Below, piece after piece: positions 7,695 to 17,858 of a stretch of DNA of 64,000 bases (positions are counted from its first letter, which is position 1; each line of letters starts with the position of its first letter). A program made the translations under genes and the position numbers. Origin of the DNA: Methylobacterium sp. 77 (lineage in GTDB: Bacteria; Pseudomonadota; Alphaproteobacteria; Rhizobiales; Beijerinckiaceae); NCBI RefSeq assembly GCF_000372825.1, contig NZ_KB910516.1:1706011-1770010 (forward strand), read 5' to 3'. The notes beneath the pieces are model-generated. The model saw only the letters and a list, made by a program, of their open reading frames with translations. It did no database searches and was not told where the DNA came from.

Positions 7695-8939
7695 TCAAGC
7701 GGCGATCAGAGCCCGGCCGTCATGCCCGGCGATCGCGACGTCGCGCAGTTCGCCCGGCGGTGCTTCGTGGCCGAGCCGGACGAGGGTGAAATCTTCCGTC
7801 CGCGCCATCCCGCCCCGCTCGGTGAGAACGGAGTGGGTTCGTCCAATCTGGGCATCGAGATGCCGTGACAGCGCTTCTGCCCCGACCTCGCGCAGGCGGG
7901 CTGCGCGCTCGCGGATCACGTCTCCGGGAACCGACGGCATGCGTGCGGCCGGTGTGTTGGGGCGGGGCGAATAGGGGAAGACGTGGAGATGCGTCAGCCC
8001 GCATTCCGCCACGAGATCGAGGGAGCGGGCGAACTGCTCCTCCGTCTCGGTCGGAAAGCCGGCGATCAGGTCGGCGCCGAAGACCGCATCCGGGCGCAGG
8101 CGCCGTACGGTATCGCAGAACCGGATCGCGTCGTCGCGGCCGTGCCGGCGCTTCATCCGTTTGAGGATCAGGTCGTCGCCGGCCTGGAGCGAGAGGTGGA
8201 GATGCGGCATCAGCCGCGTCTCGGACGCGATCGCTTCCATCAGCGCCTCGTCCGCTTCGATGGAGTCGATCGAGGACAAGCGCAGGCGCGCCAGATCCGG
8301 CACGGCCGCCAGGATGGCCTGGACGAGATCGCCGAGACGCGAAGCCTCGGGCAGGTCCCGTCCGTAGGCCGTGAGATCGACGCCGGTGAGTACCACCTCG
8401 CGACCGCCATGCTCGACGATGCGGCGGACCTGATCGACCGCGTCCTCCAGCCTCACCGAACGGGAATTCCCCCGACCGAACGGAATGATGCAGAAGGTGC
8501 AGCGATGATCGCAGCCGTTCTGGACCGGGACGAAGGCGCGGGTATGTCCCGAGACCGAGGCGATGCGGGTCGGCGCCGCTTCGCGCGCGGCCATGATGTC
8601 GTCGATCTCGAGGCGCTGCCGGGGATGCGTGGCGGACCTCCAGGTCTCGGCCCTGGTCTTCGCGTCGTTACCGACGATGCGCGTCACTTCCGGCATGGCG
8701 GAATAGGCCTGCGTCTCCACCTGTGCGCCGCAGCCGGTGACGACGATCTCGGCGCCCGGCCGTTCGCGGGCGAGCTTGCGGATCGCCTTGCGGGCCTGAC
8801 GCCCGGCCTCCGCCGTGACGGCACAGGTATTGACCAGGACGAGGTCGGTGCCCGTCTCCGACGCTTCGGCGTGGCGGCGCATCACCTCGGATTCCACGAT
8901 GTTCAGGCGGCAGCCGAACGTCAGGGTCTCGACCGCCAT
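7695..8939 (-). CDS. mtaB: tRNA (N6-L-threonylcarbamoyladenosine(37)-C2)-methylthiotransferase MtaB
   Basis: This 414-residue radical SAM methylthiotransferase converts t6A37 to ms2t6A37 in ANN-decoding tRNAs. It has an N-terminal UPF0004 domain with the cluster-binding cysteines (TFGCRLNIVESE, NTCAVTAEA, VTGCGAQ), a radical SAM core with CDHRCTFCIIPFGRG, and a short TRAM-like tail. The start at 8939 ([13 protein letters not shown]) overlaps the dapF stop by one base (TGATG), so the genes are translationally coupled. An upstream in-frame extension exists but runs through dapF and lacks family similarity. Confidence 0.93.
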   Translation of the reverse strand: MAVETLTFGCRLNIVESEVMRRHAEASETGTDLVLVNTCAVTAEAGRQARKAIRKLARERPGAEIVVTGCGAQVETQAYSAMPEVTRIVGNDAKTRAETWRSATHPRQRLEIDDIMAAREAAPTRIASVSGHTRAFVPVQNGCDHRCTFCIIPFGRGNSRSVRLEDAVDQVRRIVEHGGREVVLTGVDLTAYGRDLPEASRLGDLVQAILAAVPDLARLRLSSIDSIEADEALMEAIASETRLMPHLHLSLQAGDDLILKRMKRRHGRDDAIRFCDTVRRLRPDAVFGADLIAGFPTETEEQFARSLDLVAECGLTHLHVFPYSPRPNTPAARMPSVPGDVIRERAARLREVGAEALSRHLDAQIGRTHSVLTERGGMARTEDFTLVRLGHEAPPGELRDVAIAGHDGRALIAA

Positions 8940-9841
8940 CAGTCCATCCGCTCGAAGATCTCGGGGGGGAAGATCTCGGGGGGCAGGAACCCCTCCCATT
9001 CGAGCGCGACCGGGCCGGTCATCAGCACATGGTCGTCGGCGCGCCATTCGATGGCGAGGTCGCCGCCGGGCAGGCTCACGGTGGCGTGGCGGCCGATCAT
9101 GCGCAGGCGCGAGGCTGCCACCAGCGTGGCGCAGGCGGCGGTGCCGCAGGCGAGGGTCAGCCCCGCGCCGCGCTCCCAGACCCGAAGCTTGATCGTCTCC
9201 GGACCCGTCACCTGGGCGAGGGAGATGTTGGCGCGATCGGGAAAGATCGGGTGGTTCTCCAGCATCGGGCCGATGCGGGCGAGGTCGTAGCCGTCCGGAT
9301 CACGGTCGACGAAGAACACCGCATGGGGGTTGCCCATGTTCACCGCGCCCGGCGAGTGCAGGACGGGAGCGTCGATCGGGCCGATCTGGAGCTCGATCCG
9401 CCTCGTGTCGGGGAACGGCTCGGCGAGCGGGATCTCGTCCCACTTCAGCCGGGGCCGGCCCATATCCACGGTGAAGGAGGCTTGCGCTTCGCGCTTCACG
9501 CTGACGAGCCCGGTCCTGGTCTCCAAGGTGAGACGGCCGCTCTCGGCGGGCCGCGCCATGGCGGGGTCGTCCAGCATCGCATGGGCGACGCAGCGCGTGC
9601 CGTTGCCGCAGGCACCGGCTTCCGATCCGTCGGTGTTGTAGATCCGCATGAAGGCATCGGTGCCAGGGCTGTGCGGGTCATGAATGACCATGAGCTGGTC
9701 GAAGCCGGAGCGCTCGTAGCCGGCGATGGCGCGAGCCTCTTCGGCTGTCACGATCAGCTCCGTGCCGCGCAGGTCGAGCACGACGATAGCGTTGCCCGCC
9801 CCATGCATCTTCAGGAACCGTCGGTTCGCGAGCCTCGTCAT
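8939..9841 (-). CDS. dapF: Diaminopimelate epimerase
   Basis: This 300-residue enzyme interconverts LL- and meso-diaminopimelate for lysine and peptidoglycan synthesis. Both catalytic cysteines are visible in ACGNGTRC and LACGTAAC, the paired motifs of the cofactor-independent epimerase fold. The start [18 protein letters not shown] at 9841 matches the family N terminus; a longer frame upstream contains no conserved sequence. The pairing dapF-mtaB with overlapping start and stop is a known arrangement in alphaproteobacteria. The C-terminal end contains [10 protein letters not shown], a small in-frame duplication. Confidence 0.94.
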   Translation of the reverse strand: MTRLANRRFLKMHGAGNAIVVLDLRGTELIVTAEEARAIAGYERSGFDQLMVIHDPHSPGTDAFMRIYNTDGSEAGACGNGTRCVAHAMLDDPAMARPAESGRLTLETRTGLVSVKREAQASFTVDMGRPRLKWDEIPLAEPFPDTRRIELQIGPIDAPVLHSPGAVNMGNPHAVFFVDRDPDGYDLARIGPMLENHPIFPDRANISLAQVTGPETIKLRVWERGAGLTLACGTAACATLVAASRLRMIGRHATVSLPGGDLAIEWRADDHVLMTGPVALEWEGFLPPEIFPPEIFERMD

Positions 9842-10095
9842 GATCGTCTGCGTTTCGTGGTCGTCTGGGGTGAGAGTCCGAGAGGCCATCTCCCGAGCGG
9901 CTCCCGCATATAGGGCAAAGACCGGGGCCACGCACGCGGGGCCTGATCGGGGGAGCGTTGCACAAGGGTCGCGCCGGTCACGTTCCTGCGCGCAGATCGG
10001 TCTGCCGCCTCGCAGCCGAGCGGCTTCGTCCCTACCTTGGAGGCATCGTGAGACCGCCGTGCGATTCGTCGCGGCACGCGACCCGGAGCGTTGCC

Positions 10096-10797
10096 TTGAC
10101 CCGTCATCGTCCATTGCCGCTCGTCAGCCTCGCCGCGATCCTGGCCGTCTCTTCCGCCCTCGCGCAGGAGCCGTCCTCGCCGGCGACCACCAATCCCCTC
10201 CCCACCACGACGGCCCCCGATCCGGCCCCCGACGCGCCGTCCCGCCCGGTCCCGACCCAGGCGGCACCCGCCGCGCCGTCGATCCCGGCCGGACCCGCAC
10301 GCCAGACCCTGGTCGAGACCCCCGGCGACGCTAACGACGTGGACGAGGTCTCCTTACCCCCTAAGCCTGCCGCCATTCTGACGGGCCGGGCAAGTTGGGA
10401 GGAGGCCGTGCCGGCGCTGAAGGCGGCCTTCGTCAAGATCGAGGAGGCTTTGGCGAAAGACGGAATCGTCCCCACCGGACGACCGCTCGCGGTCTTCGCC
10501 AAGACCGACGATGACGGTTTCCAGTTCGAGGCGATGATCCCGATCGCATCCATGCCGGATCCGAAGCCGGCCGAGGTGGGAGGCCTGCGCTTCGGCACGA
10601 CACCCAGCGGCAAGGCCCTGCGCTTCCCGCACAAGGGTTCCTACGACGAGATCGACGGCACCTACGAGACGTTGACCGCCTATCTCGATGCCAAGGACGT
10701 CGTGGTCCAGGACCGCTTCATCGAGGAATACGTCACCGACCTCAACGACAAGGCCGACGAGAAGCTCGACGTGAACATCTACGCCCTGCCGAAATAG
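10096..10797 (+). CDS. Secreted protein with GyrI-like effector-binding domain
   Basis: This 233-residue protein has a cleavable signal peptide ([23 protein letters not shown]), then a proline/alanine-rich linker to about residue 85. The C-terminal domain of about 145 residues resembles the effector-binding (GyrI-like, AraC_E_bind) fold: [70 protein letters not shown]. The start is set at a TTG (10096) because GGAG lies seven bases before it and the signal peptide then begins correctly. Such domains usually bind small molecules in regulators; here it is free-standing and exported. Its function is unknown. Confidence 0.7.
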   Translation: MTRHRPLPLVSLAAILAVSSALAQEPSSPATTNPLPTTTAPDPAPDAPSRPVPTQAAPAAPSIPAGPARQTLVETPGDANDVDEVSLPPKPAAILTGRASWEEAVPALKAAFVKIEEALAKDGIVPTGRPLAVFAKTDDDGFQFEAMIPIASMPDPKPAEVGGLRFGTTPSGKALRFPHKGSYDEIDGTYETLTAYLDAKDVVVQDRFIEEYVTDLNDKADEKLDVNIYALPK

Positions 10798-10803
10798 GGC
10801 CGC

Positions 10804-12522
10804 TCAGGCCGGCACCGCCACCGGGGCGCCCTCGCGCAGCACGCCGTTCTCCAGATGGACCACGCGGTCGGCCGCGCCGAAATAGCGGTCGTCGTGGCTG
10901 ATCACGATCAGCGTCCGGCCCGCGCGCTTCAGGTCGGGCAGCAGCTGCGTGTAGAACAGGCGCCGGAAGGTCGGATCCTGCTCGGCGGCCCATTCGTCGA
11001 GGACGAGGACCGGGCGGCCCTCCAGGCTGGCCTGGATCAGCGCGAGGCGTTTGCGCTGGCCGGCGGAGAGGTCGGTGGTGGTGAAGGCGCTGTCCCGGAT
11101 CGCCACTTTGTGGGTCAGGTCGAGGGTCTTCAGGAGGCCGTCCCCCGCCTCGGGGCCGGTGCCCTCCGGCAGGACGAGATCGTCGAACAGGGTGTAGTCG
11201 AAGAAGACCACCGAGAAGAGCTGCCGGTAGGCGTCGCGGGTCTCCGGGGTCACTGGCACGCCGTCGCGCAGCAGCGTGCCGGCCGTGGGCGGATAGAGCC
11301 CGAGAAGCATCTTGATCAGGGTCGTCTTGCCCGAGCCGTTCTCGCCGACGATGAACAGGATCTCGCCCTGCCGGATGGTCAGGTCGATCGGTCCGAGGGA
11401 GAAGGCCGGCTTGTCGCCCACCGAAGGGAACCCATAGCGGACGCCGCGCAGGTCGATCGTCGCGAAATCGTCTGGCGACGGAGCGGTCGGCCCAGGTCGC
11501 GGGACCGGCGCGAGTAGGCCTGGCTCGACCGCGTCGCCCTTGCCCACGAGGTCCGCGATGCGTCGATAGGCGATCTGCGCGCGGCCAAATTCGGGAAGGC
11601 TGCCGACGATGGAGCCGAGCGGACCCTCGACATAGAGCAGCACCAGGATGAAGCCCGACAGGACCATGTTGTCGATGCCGACGAGGGCCTTATAGGCGAT
11701 GATCGCCGCAAGGGTCGTGAACAGGGCGACCTTCCGGCTCATCCGGGAAAATTCGCCCAGCGTATGGATCGTCCACTCGTTCTGGCGCACGGCCTCGATG
11801 GAGGCCACCAGTTGCTCGTCCCGCAGACGCATCCGACGCGCGCGGTTGATGCGCATTTCCCGGGCCCCCGCCCAGAGAAGCCGGAGAAATCCGAGATGCG
11901 CGGTCGCGAGGTCGAAGTAGGCAGAGAAATGGGTCAGGGACCGCCGGTACAGGATGCTTTCGGCGGCGATGCCGAGGCCGAGGATGAGAACCGTCAGGGC
12001 GAACAGGGGCGGCGACAGGAACAACATGTAGCCGAAGCAGCCCAGCGCGATGCCGGTCTGAACCACCAGCCCGGACATGAGCCTGATGGCGTTCGACACC
12101 ATCTGGGTGTCCGAATTCAGCGAGACCATGATCCGATCCTGGCCGAGTTCCTCGAGCCGGGCGATCGGCGTGGTGAGAAGCATGTCGGCGAGGTCGCGGG
12201 TCAGGGTGGCGCGGATGCGGCCATCCGCCAGGGTGCTGCCGAGACTCGACAGCAGGGTTCCGCCGACGCCCAGGACGACGAGCCCGAAGAAGATCGCCAG
12301 GAAGTTTTCCGACAGGCCGCCCTCGGCGTGGATGGCGGCGTTGACCTGTGCCAGCACCGCCGCCGTGGCGAGCCCGCTCACGCCCCCCAGCGCCGTCGTG
12401 GCCGCCACCAGGGGCCAGAGCGGCCGCAGGAGCCGCACGGCGTCGTGCCTAAGTTGTCGGAGCGCCGGCTTCTGCTGCGCGGCATCGACGCCAGCGAGGC
12501 GGTGTTTAACTTTTGGTTGCAT
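10804..12522 (-). CDS. Cyclic-peptide/siderophore-type ABC exporter (fused permease-ATPase)
   Basis: This 572-residue half-transporter has six N-terminal membrane helices (to about residue 315) and a C-terminal nucleotide-binding domain. Walker A GENGSGKTT, signature LSAGQRKRLALIQA, Walker B RPVLVLDEWAAEQDP and the switch region VISHDD are intact. The sequence DEWAAEQDPTFRRLFYTQLLPDLKRAGRTLIVISHDDRYF is characteristic of the SyrD/PvdE cyclic-peptide and siderophore export group. No peptide-synthetase or siderophore gene is near. The start MQPKVKHR (12522) is chosen because the open frame further upstream is antisense to ogt. It is convergent with the preceding secreted-protein gene (6 bp apart). 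Confidence 0.88.
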   Translation of the reverse strand: MQPKVKHRLAGVDAAQQKPALRQLRHDAVRLLRPLWPLVAATTALGGVSGLATAAVLAQVNAAIHAEGGLSENFLAIFFGLVVLGVGGTLLSSLGSTLADGRIRATLTRDLADMLLTTPIARLEELGQDRIMVSLNSDTQMVSNAIRLMSGLVVQTGIALGCFGYMLFLSPPLFALTVLILGLGIAAESILYRRSLTHFSAYFDLATAHLGFLRLLWAGAREMRINRARRMRLRDEQLVASIEAVRQNEWTIHTLGEFSRMSRKVALFTTLAAIIAYKALVGIDNMVLSGFILVLLYVEGPLGSIVGSLPEFGRAQIAYRRIADLVGKGDAVEPGLLAPVPRPGPTAPSPDDFATIDLRGVRYGFPSVGDKPAFSLGPIDLTIRQGEILFIVGENGSGKTTLIKMLLGLYPPTAGTLLRDGVPVTPETRDAYRQLFSVVFFDYTLFDDLVLPEGTGPEAGDGLLKTLDLTHKVAIRDSAFTTTDLSAGQRKRLALIQASLEGRPVLVLDEWAAEQDPTFRRLFYTQLLPDLKRAGRTLIVISHDDRYFGAADRVVHLENGVLREGAPVAVPA

Positions 12523-12575
12523 TGCAGAAAAAGCACCCGCAATTGTGGCGGGACTTGGGCAGCCGGGCCCGGAAT

Positions 12576-13070
12576 TTAGGGTGCCTGTAGGAGCGGTCGG
12601 CGCTCCAGGGCGAGCAGGAAACGCTTGGTGTCGAGGCCGCCGGCAAAGCCCGTCAGGGCTCCGCTTGCGCCGATGACCCGGTGGCAGGGCACCACGATGG
12701 GCAGCGGATTGGCGCCGTTGGCCGCGCCCACGGCCCGGCTGGCGCTGGGCCGTCCGATCCGGCGGGCGAGTTCGCCGTAGCTGATCGTCTCGCCGGGCGG
12801 AATCTCGGTCAGGGCTTGCCAGACCGCCCGCTGGAACGGCGTGCCGCGCGGGGCCAAAGCGAGGTCGAACCGGGTCAGGCGCCCGTCGAAATAGGCGCCG
12901 AGTTGCGCCCGCGCCTCCGGAAAGGCGGCCTCGTCCCGCTGCCAATCCGCCCCCGGCGTGACCATGCCCTTGCCGGCGGGGAAGCCGATGCAGGCCAGCC
13001 CCTCCGCCGCGCCCGCCAGGACGAGGGGGCCGATGGGGCTGGGCAGGATCGTGTAGCGGGTCTCCGGCAT
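12576..13070 (-). CDS. ogt: Methylated-DNA--[protein]-cysteine S-methyltransferase
   Basis: This 164-residue suicide repair protein transfers alkyl groups from O6-alkylguanine to its own cysteine. The active site PCHRVIGASGALTGFAGG is complete. The helix-turn-helix DNA-binding portion (TPFQRAVWQALTEIPPGETISYGELARRIGRPSASRAVGAANGANP) precedes it. The N-terminal domain lacks the zinc-binding and regulator parts of Ada, so it is the constitutive Ogt type. The start MPETRYTI is preferred over a start five codons upstream. It lies 53 bp ahead of the ABC exporter on the same strand and may be co-transcribed with it. Confidence 0.92.
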   Translation of the reverse strand: MPETRYTILPSPIGPLVLAGAAEGLACIGFPAGKGMVTPGADWQRDEAAFPEARAQLGAYFDGRLTRFDLALAPRGTPFQRAVWQALTEIPPGETISYGELARRIGRPSASRAVGAANGANPLPIVVPCHRVIGASGALTGFAGGLDTKRFLLALERRPLLQAP

Positions 13071-13241
13071 GGCCCCTGGTAGCACGGGCCGCGTGTTGGT
13101 GCCGCGACAGGAAGCCGACGTCCGCCGTTTTGGAGGCGGAGCGCGTCCGCTCCCCCGCCTCGAACCCCTCCCCGCCCGCGCGACGGATCTCGGGCAGGCT
13201 CGAAATCCGCTGGGGAGGAGGGCCGAACCTCCGGGGCCGGC
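13071..13241. other. Intergenic region between gcvP and ogt
   Basis: This 171-bp GC-rich spacer lies between the gcvP stop and the ogt start, both on the minus strand. It contains short inverted GGAGGCGGAG/CTCCCCCGCCTC-like segments that could fold. No gene or clear factor-independent terminator with a T tract is seen. Confidence 0.4.
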
Positions 13242-16088
13242 CTATTCCGCCGCTTCGCTGTACGAATCCACCGGCGGGCAGGAGCAGACGAGGTTGCGGT
13301 CTCCGTAGGCGTTGTCGACGCGGTTGATCGGCGGCCAGTACTTATCCATCCGCAGGCTTCCGGAAGGGAAGCAGGCGGCTTCGCGGGAATAGGGTCGATC
13401 CCAGGGACCGATCAGGTCCTGCACCGTGTGGGGAGCATGCTTGAGAGGATTGTTCGTCCTGTCCATCCGCCCCTCCTCGATGGCGCGGATCTCCTCGCGG
13501 ATCGCCAGCATCGCATCGCAGAACCGGTCGATCTCGCCCTTGGTCTCGGATTCCGTGGGCTCGATCATCAGGGTGCCGGCCACCGGCCAGCTCATGGTCG
13601 GCGGGTGGAAGCCGCAATCGATCAGGCGCTTCGCGATGTCGTCGACGCTGACCCCGGCCGATTTCTGGAATGGCCGCACGTCGATGATGCATTCATGCGC
13701 GACGCGGCCCTGCGCCCCGGCATAGAGCACCGGATAGGCTTCCTTCAGCCGGCTCGCGATGTAATTGGCATTGAGGATCGCGACGCGGGTCGCCTGGGTC
13801 AGGCCTCGGCCGCCCATCAGCAGACAATAGCTCCACGAGATCGGCAGGATGGACGCCGAACCGTAGGGGGCCGCCGAAACGGCCCCTTCCTCGCCGGTGC
13901 GGGGATCGGAGGGCAGGAACGGGATCAGGTGTGCCTTGACGCCGATCGGTCCCATGCCGGGGCCACCGCCGCCATGCGGGATGCAGAAGGTCTTATGCAG
14001 GTTGAGATGGCTGACATCGGCGCCGATATCGCCGGGCCGGGCGAGACCGACCATGGCGTTGAGGTTGGCGCCGTCGAGATAGACCTGTCCACCATGGGCA
14101 TGGACGATGTCGCAGATCTCGCGGACCCGCACCTCGAACACGCCATGGGTCGAGGGATAGGTGATCATGCAGGCCGCGAGCGTGTCGCTGTGCAGATCGG
14201 CCTTCCTGCGGAAATCCTCGACGTCGATATTGCCGTGGGCATCCGCCCCGACGACGACGACGCTCATGCCGCACATCTGCGCCGAGGCCGGGTTGGTGCC
14301 GTGGGCCGAGGACGGGATCAGGCAGACGGTACGGTGCGCGTCTCCACGCGCGAGATGATAGGCGCGGATGGCGAGCAGCCCCGCATATTCTCCCTGCGCG
14401 CCCGAGTTCGGCTGCATCGAGATCGCGTCGTAGCCGGTGATGGCGCAGAGTTTGTCGGAGAAATCGCGCAGGAGTTCCCGGTAGCCTTCGGCCTGGTCGT
14501 CCGGCACGAAGGGGTGGATCTCCGCGAATTCCGGCCAGGAGATCGGCAGCATCTCGGCGGTCGCGTTGAGCTTCATCGTGCAGGAGCCGAGCGGGATCAT
14601 CGCCCGGTCCAGGGCCAGGTCGCGGTCGGCGAGGCGGCGCATGTATCGCGTCATCTCGCTCTCGGCCCGGTTCATGTGGAAGATCGGGTGGGTGAGGTAG
14701 GCGGAGGTGCGCAGATTTGCCTCCGGCAGACGCTGGGTCGGCCATGCCGCGTCGTAAGTGAGCCCCTCGCCGCCGAAGGCGCGCCACACCGCCTGGATGA
14801 TGTCGGGCCGGGTGCGCTCGTCGACGGTGATGCCGATGCGGTCCGAGTCGACCTTCCGCAGGTTGACGCCGTTCTCCACGGCATTCTTGAGGATGAGGCC
14901 CTGGAAGGCACCGACCTTCACCGTGATCGTGTCGAAGAAGGTTTTCGACTCAACGGCGAAGCCCAGGCTCTCCAGGCCTTCGGCGAGGCGCACGGCATCG
15001 CGATGGACGCGGGCGGCGATGGCCTTCAGCCCGCGCGGACCGTGGAACACCGCGTACATCCCGGCGATGACCGCCAGCAGCACCTGCGCGGTGCAGATGT
15101 TCGAGGTCGCCTTCTCACGGCGGATATGCTGCTCGCGGGTCTGCAGGGAGAGTCGGTAGGCGCGGTTGCCGCGCGCATCGACGGAGACGCCGACGAGACG
15201 TCCAGGCAGGGTGCGCTTATGCGCATCGCGAGTGGACAGGTAGGCGGCGTGCGGGCCGCCATAACCCATCGGCACGCCGTAGCGCTGCATCGAGCCAACC
15301 GCGATGTCGGCGCCCATCTCGCCCGGTGGTTTCAGGACGGTCAGGGCCAGCGGGTCCGCGGCCATGATGGCGACCGCACCGGCATGGTGAAGACCGGCGA
15401 TCAGGTCCGAGACATCATGGATGGCGCCGCAGACGCCGGGATACTGGAAGATCGCGCCGAAGACCTGGGCGGGATCAAGATCCGTCGCCGGGTCGCCGAC
15501 CACGATGGTCCAGCCGAGAGGTGCTGCACGGGTCTTCAGGACGGCGATGGTCTGGGGCAGGCATTCTCCATCGACGAAGAACGAGGTCCGGCCGTTGGTG
15601 GCGATGCGCGAGGCCATGCCCATGGCCTCTGCAGCCGCGGTGGCTTCGTCGAGGAGGGAGGCATTTGCGATGTCGAGGCCGGTGAGGTCGCAGACGAGGG
15701 TCTGGAAGTTCAGCAGCGCCTCGAGCCGGCCTTGGCTGATCTCGGGCTGGTAGGGCGAATAGGCCGTGTACCAGGCCGGGTTCTCGAAGATGTTGCGCTG
15801 GATCGCCGGCGGCATCGTGGTGCCGTGATAGCCCTGTCCGATGAGCGAGACGAGGAGCCTGTTCTTGTCGGCGATGCCGCGCATGTGCTCCAGCACCCGG
15901 CGCTCGGTCAGCGAGGTGCCGAAATCGATTCGCTCCGCCTGCCGGATATCGGCAGGCAGGGTTTCATCCACGAGGCCGTGCAGGCTCTCCGAGCCGATGA
16001 CGGCGAGCATCGCCTCGATCTCTCCGGTGGTCGGGCCGATATGGCGGCGGTTGGCGAAATCGTAGGGATCGTAACGGTCGGTGGTCAT
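13242..16088 (-). CDS. gcvP: Glycine dehydrogenase (decarboxylating), P protein
   Basis: This 948-residue single-chain P protein of the glycine cleavage system decarboxylates glycine and passes the aminomethyl group to lipoylated GcvH. The PLP lysine lies in [21 protein letters not shown], the conserved P-protein motif followed by a glycine-rich stretch. The fused N- and C-terminal halves (the alpha and beta subunits of other bacteria) are both complete, with [12 protein letters not shown] and [14 protein letters not shown] near the end. It is the last gene of gcvT-gcvH-gcvP. In methylotrophs the system links glycine, serine and one-carbon folate metabolism. Confidence 0.96.
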   Translation of the reverse strand: MTTDRYDPYDFANRRHIGPTTGEIEAMLAVIGSESLHGLVDETLPADIRQAERIDFGTSLTERRVLEHMRGIADKNRLLVSLIGQGYHGTTMPPAIQRNIFENPAWYTAYSPYQPEISQGRLEALLNFQTLVCDLTGLDIANASLLDEATAAAEAMGMASRIATNGRTSFFVDGECLPQTIAVLKTRAAPLGWTIVVGDPATDLDPAQVFGAIFQYPGVCGAIHDVSDLIAGLHHAGAVAIMAADPLALTVLKPPGEMGADIAVGSMQRYGVPMGYGGPHAAYLSTRDAHKRTLPGRLVGVSVDARGNRAYRLSLQTREQHIRREKATSNICTAQVLLAVIAGMYAVFHGPRGLKAIAARVHRDAVRLAEGLESLGFAVESKTFFDTITVKVGAFQGLILKNAVENGVNLRKVDSDRIGITVDERTRPDIIQAVWRAFGGEGLTYDAAWPTQRLPEANLRTSAYLTHPIFHMNRAESEMTRYMRRLADRDLALDRAMIPLGSCTMKLNATAEMLPISWPEFAEIHPFVPDDQAEGYRELLRDFSDKLCAITGYDAISMQPNSGAQGEYAGLLAIRAYHLARGDAHRTVCLIPSSAHGTNPASAQMCGMSVVVVGADAHGNIDVEDFRRKADLHSDTLAACMITYPSTHGVFEVRVREICDIVHAHGGQVYLDGANLNAMVGLARPGDIGADVSHLNLHKTFCIPHGGGGPGMGPIGVKAHLIPFLPSDPRTGEEGAVSAAPYGSASILPISWSYCLLMGGRGLTQATRVAILNANYIASRLKEAYPVLYAGAQGRVAHECIIDVRPFQKSAGVSVDDIAKRLIDCGFHPPTMSWPVAGTLMIEPTESETKGEIDRFCDAMLAIREEIRAIEEGRMDRTNNPLKHAPHTVQDLIGPWDRPYSREAACFPSGSLRMDKYWPPINRVDNAYGDRNLVCSCPPVDSYSEAAE

Positions 16089-16120
16089 GATGGGCCTCGG
16101 AGGTGCGAGTGACGGCTGTG

Positions 16121-16252
16121 CGCGCCCCTCTCCCCTCTGCGGGAGAGGGTGGCTCGCGAATGCGGGTCGGGAGAGGGGAGCGCCTATCCGGAAAGGTCGT
16201 CCCCTCTCCCGCCTGCTCCGCAGGCACCCTCCCCCGCGAAGGGGGAAGGTCG
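16121..16252. repeat. GC-rich palindromic intergenic repeat (REP-like)
   Basis: The spacer between gcvH and gcvP holds a cluster of imperfect palindromes built from CCTCTCCC/GGGAGAGG and CCCTCCCCC/GGGGGAAGG blocks with TGCGGG or CGCGAA turns. These look like the short palindromic elements scattered between genes of many Rhizobiales. It is not a coding region. In the transcript it would form strong stem-loops, possibly affecting the gcvH/gcvP message ratio. Confidence 0.55.
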
Positions 16253-16259
16253 TTGAGCT

Positions 16260-16622
16260 CTACTTGGCGAAGTTCGCGTAGGCGGCTTCGTCCATCAGCC
16301 CGTCGAGGGCGCCGGCATCGTCGAGGCGGAGGCGATAGAGCCAGCCGGCGCCCTGAGGGTCGGTGCCGACGCTGGCCGGATCGGCCACCGCCGCCTCGTT
16401 GATCTCGGTCACCTCGCCCGAGACCGGGGCGAAGACGTCGGAGGCGGCCTTCACCGATTCGACGACCGCCGCTGCCTCGCCCTTCACGAGCTTGGCGCCG
16501 ACCTTGGGCAACTCGACGAAGACGAGATCTCCGAGTTGCTCAGCCGCGTGGGTGGTGATGCCGATGGTGGCGATGTCACCGTCGATGGCCAGCCATTCGT
16601 GCTCGTCCGTGAATTTCAGCAT
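16260..16622 (-). CDS. gcvH: Glycine cleavage system H protein
   Basis: This 120-residue lipoyl carrier shuttles the aminomethyl intermediate between P, T and L proteins. The lipoylation lysine lies in [19 protein letters not shown] (about residues 53-71). The start [16 protein letters not shown] at 16622 is the family N terminus; the frame continues upstream through antisense gcvT sequence and is not coding there. It sits 55 bp after gcvT and 171 bp before gcvP, in the same operon. Confidence 0.96.
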   Translation of the reverse strand: MLKFTDEHEWLAIDGDIATIGITTHAAEQLGDLVFVELPKVGAKLVKGEAAAVVESVKAASDVFAPVSGEVTEINEAAVADPASVGTDPQGAGWLYRLRLDDAGALDGLMDEAAYANFAK

Positions 16623-16677
16623 GATGCACTCCGTGAAGAGATGGTCCGAGGAGAAAGGAAGAGGCCGGAGCCGGGCT

Positions 16678-17808
16678 TCAGCGCCGCTTGAAGCGGGCCG
16701 GCACGAAGGGCAGCGTCGCCACCGAGACCGGCAGGCGTCGGCCGCGCACTTCCGCAAAGAGGCGGGTGCCGGGCTCCGACAGGGCGGCGGGCACGTAGCC
16801 CATGGCGATGGGCGCCTTGAGGACGGGGCTGAAGCCGCCGGAGGTGACCATTCCGACACCTGCTCCGGTCTCCTCGGCGAAGAGCTGAGCACCGCCGCGC
16901 ACCGGCGTCGGCCCCTCGGGCAGCAGCCCGACGCGCCGCCGCGCCGGGCCGTGCGCCAGTGAGTCGAGAATGAACGGGGCGCCGGGGAAGCCACCAGCGC
17001 GGGCTCCGTCGAGACGCCTGACGGAGGGAATCGCCCAGGACAGCCCGGCCTCGACCGGATCGATGCCCGGGTCGATATCCGCCCCGTGTAGACACAGGCC
17101 AGCCTCCAACCGCAGGGAATCGCGGGCGCCGAGGCCGACCGGCTCCACATCCTTGTCCTGGAGCAGCGCTTCGGCGACGGCATCGGCCGCGTCCTCGGGA
17201 AGCGAGATCTCGAACCCGTCCTCGCCGGTATAGCCGGAGCGGCTGACGATGGCGGGAACGCCGAGGATGTCGACCACCCGCACGTCGAGGAAGCGCATGG
17301 CGGCGGTCTCCGGGGCGAGCCGCGCAAGCGCGTTCTCGGACAGCGGCCCCTGGAGGGCGAGAAGCGCACGGGGCAACACCGTGATCTCGCACAGACCGGT
17401 GAGATGAGTGCGAAGGTAGGCTTCGTCGGCCACCTTGTTGGCGGCGTTCACCACGAGGATCAGGCTGTCGTCGAGCCGCGCGACCATGAGGTCGTCGAGG
17501 ATGCCGCCGGCCTCGTCGGTCAGGAAGCCGTAGCGCTGCCGCCCCGGAGCCAGACCGGCAACGTCGATGGGAAGAAGGGTTTCGAGTGCGAGGGCGAGGC
17601 TCGCCATGCCGCGCGGCCCCGGCAACAGCCGGATCTGGCCCATATGCGACACGTCGAACAATCCGGCCGCCTTGCGGGTATGGAGGTGTTCGGCGATCAG
17701 CCCGGCCGGATAATGGAGCGGCAACGCATAGCCCGCGAAGGGGACGATGCGCGCGCCGTGGCGCAGGTGGAGGGCGTGAAGCGGCGTGCTGGAAGCGTCG
17801 AGCGTCAT
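16678..17808 (-). CDS. gcvT: Glycine cleavage system T protein (aminomethyltransferase)
   Basis: This 376-residue tetrahydrofolate-dependent aminomethyltransferase releases ammonia and forms methylene-THF. Conserved features include [26 protein letters not shown] at the N terminus, [10 protein letters not shown], the folate-site [13 protein letters not shown], and [17 protein letters not shown]. The start at 17808 ([11 protein letters not shown]) is preferred. An in-frame ATG at 17868 would add 20 residues translated from the expression platform of the glycine riboswitch. It is the first gene of the gcv operon and is directly preceded by the tandem glycine aptamers. Confidence 0.95.
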   Translation of the reverse strand: MTLDASSTPLHALHLRHGARIVPFAGYALPLHYPAGLIAEHLHTRKAAGLFDVSHMGQIRLLPGPRGMASLALALETLLPIDVAGLAPGRQRYGFLTDEAGGILDDLMVARLDDSLILVVNAANKVADEAYLRTHLTGLCEITVLPRALLALQGPLSENALARLAPETAAMRFLDVRVVDILGVPAIVSRSGYTGEDGFEISLPEDAADAVAEALLQDKDVEPVGLGARDSLRLEAGLCLHGADIDPGIDPVEAGLSWAIPSVRRLDGARAGGFPGAPFILDSLAHGPARRRVGLLPEGPTPVRGGAQLFAEETGAGVGMVTSGGFSPVLKAPIAMGYVPAALSEPGTRLFAEVRGRRLPVSVATLPFVPARFKRR

Positions 17809-17833
17809 CTGGTCATCCCATGACAGAACGTCC

Positions 17834-17858
17834 CCGGACACTCGATCGAGTGATCCGG
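17834..17858 (-). promoter_or_regulatory. Expression-platform hairpin of the glycine riboswitch
   Basis: Between the second aptamer and the gcvT start, the RNA can form a stem in which CCGGA pairs with TCCGG, continuing as CACTC pairing with GAGTG around a GATC loop, with one bulged base. There is no T tract after it, and it lies about 25 bases before the gcvT ATG. Control at translation initiation or by an alternative fold is therefore more likely than simple termination. Confidence 0.5.

Noticed and set aside
8940..9047. Longer N terminus for MtaB starting at 9047
   Set aside because: It would overlap dapF by about 100 bases without conserved residues; the ATG overlapping the dapF stop fits the family start.
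13428..16112. Open frame of about 894 codons antisense to gcvP
   Set aside because: No family similarity and it exactly mirrors gcvP codon structure.
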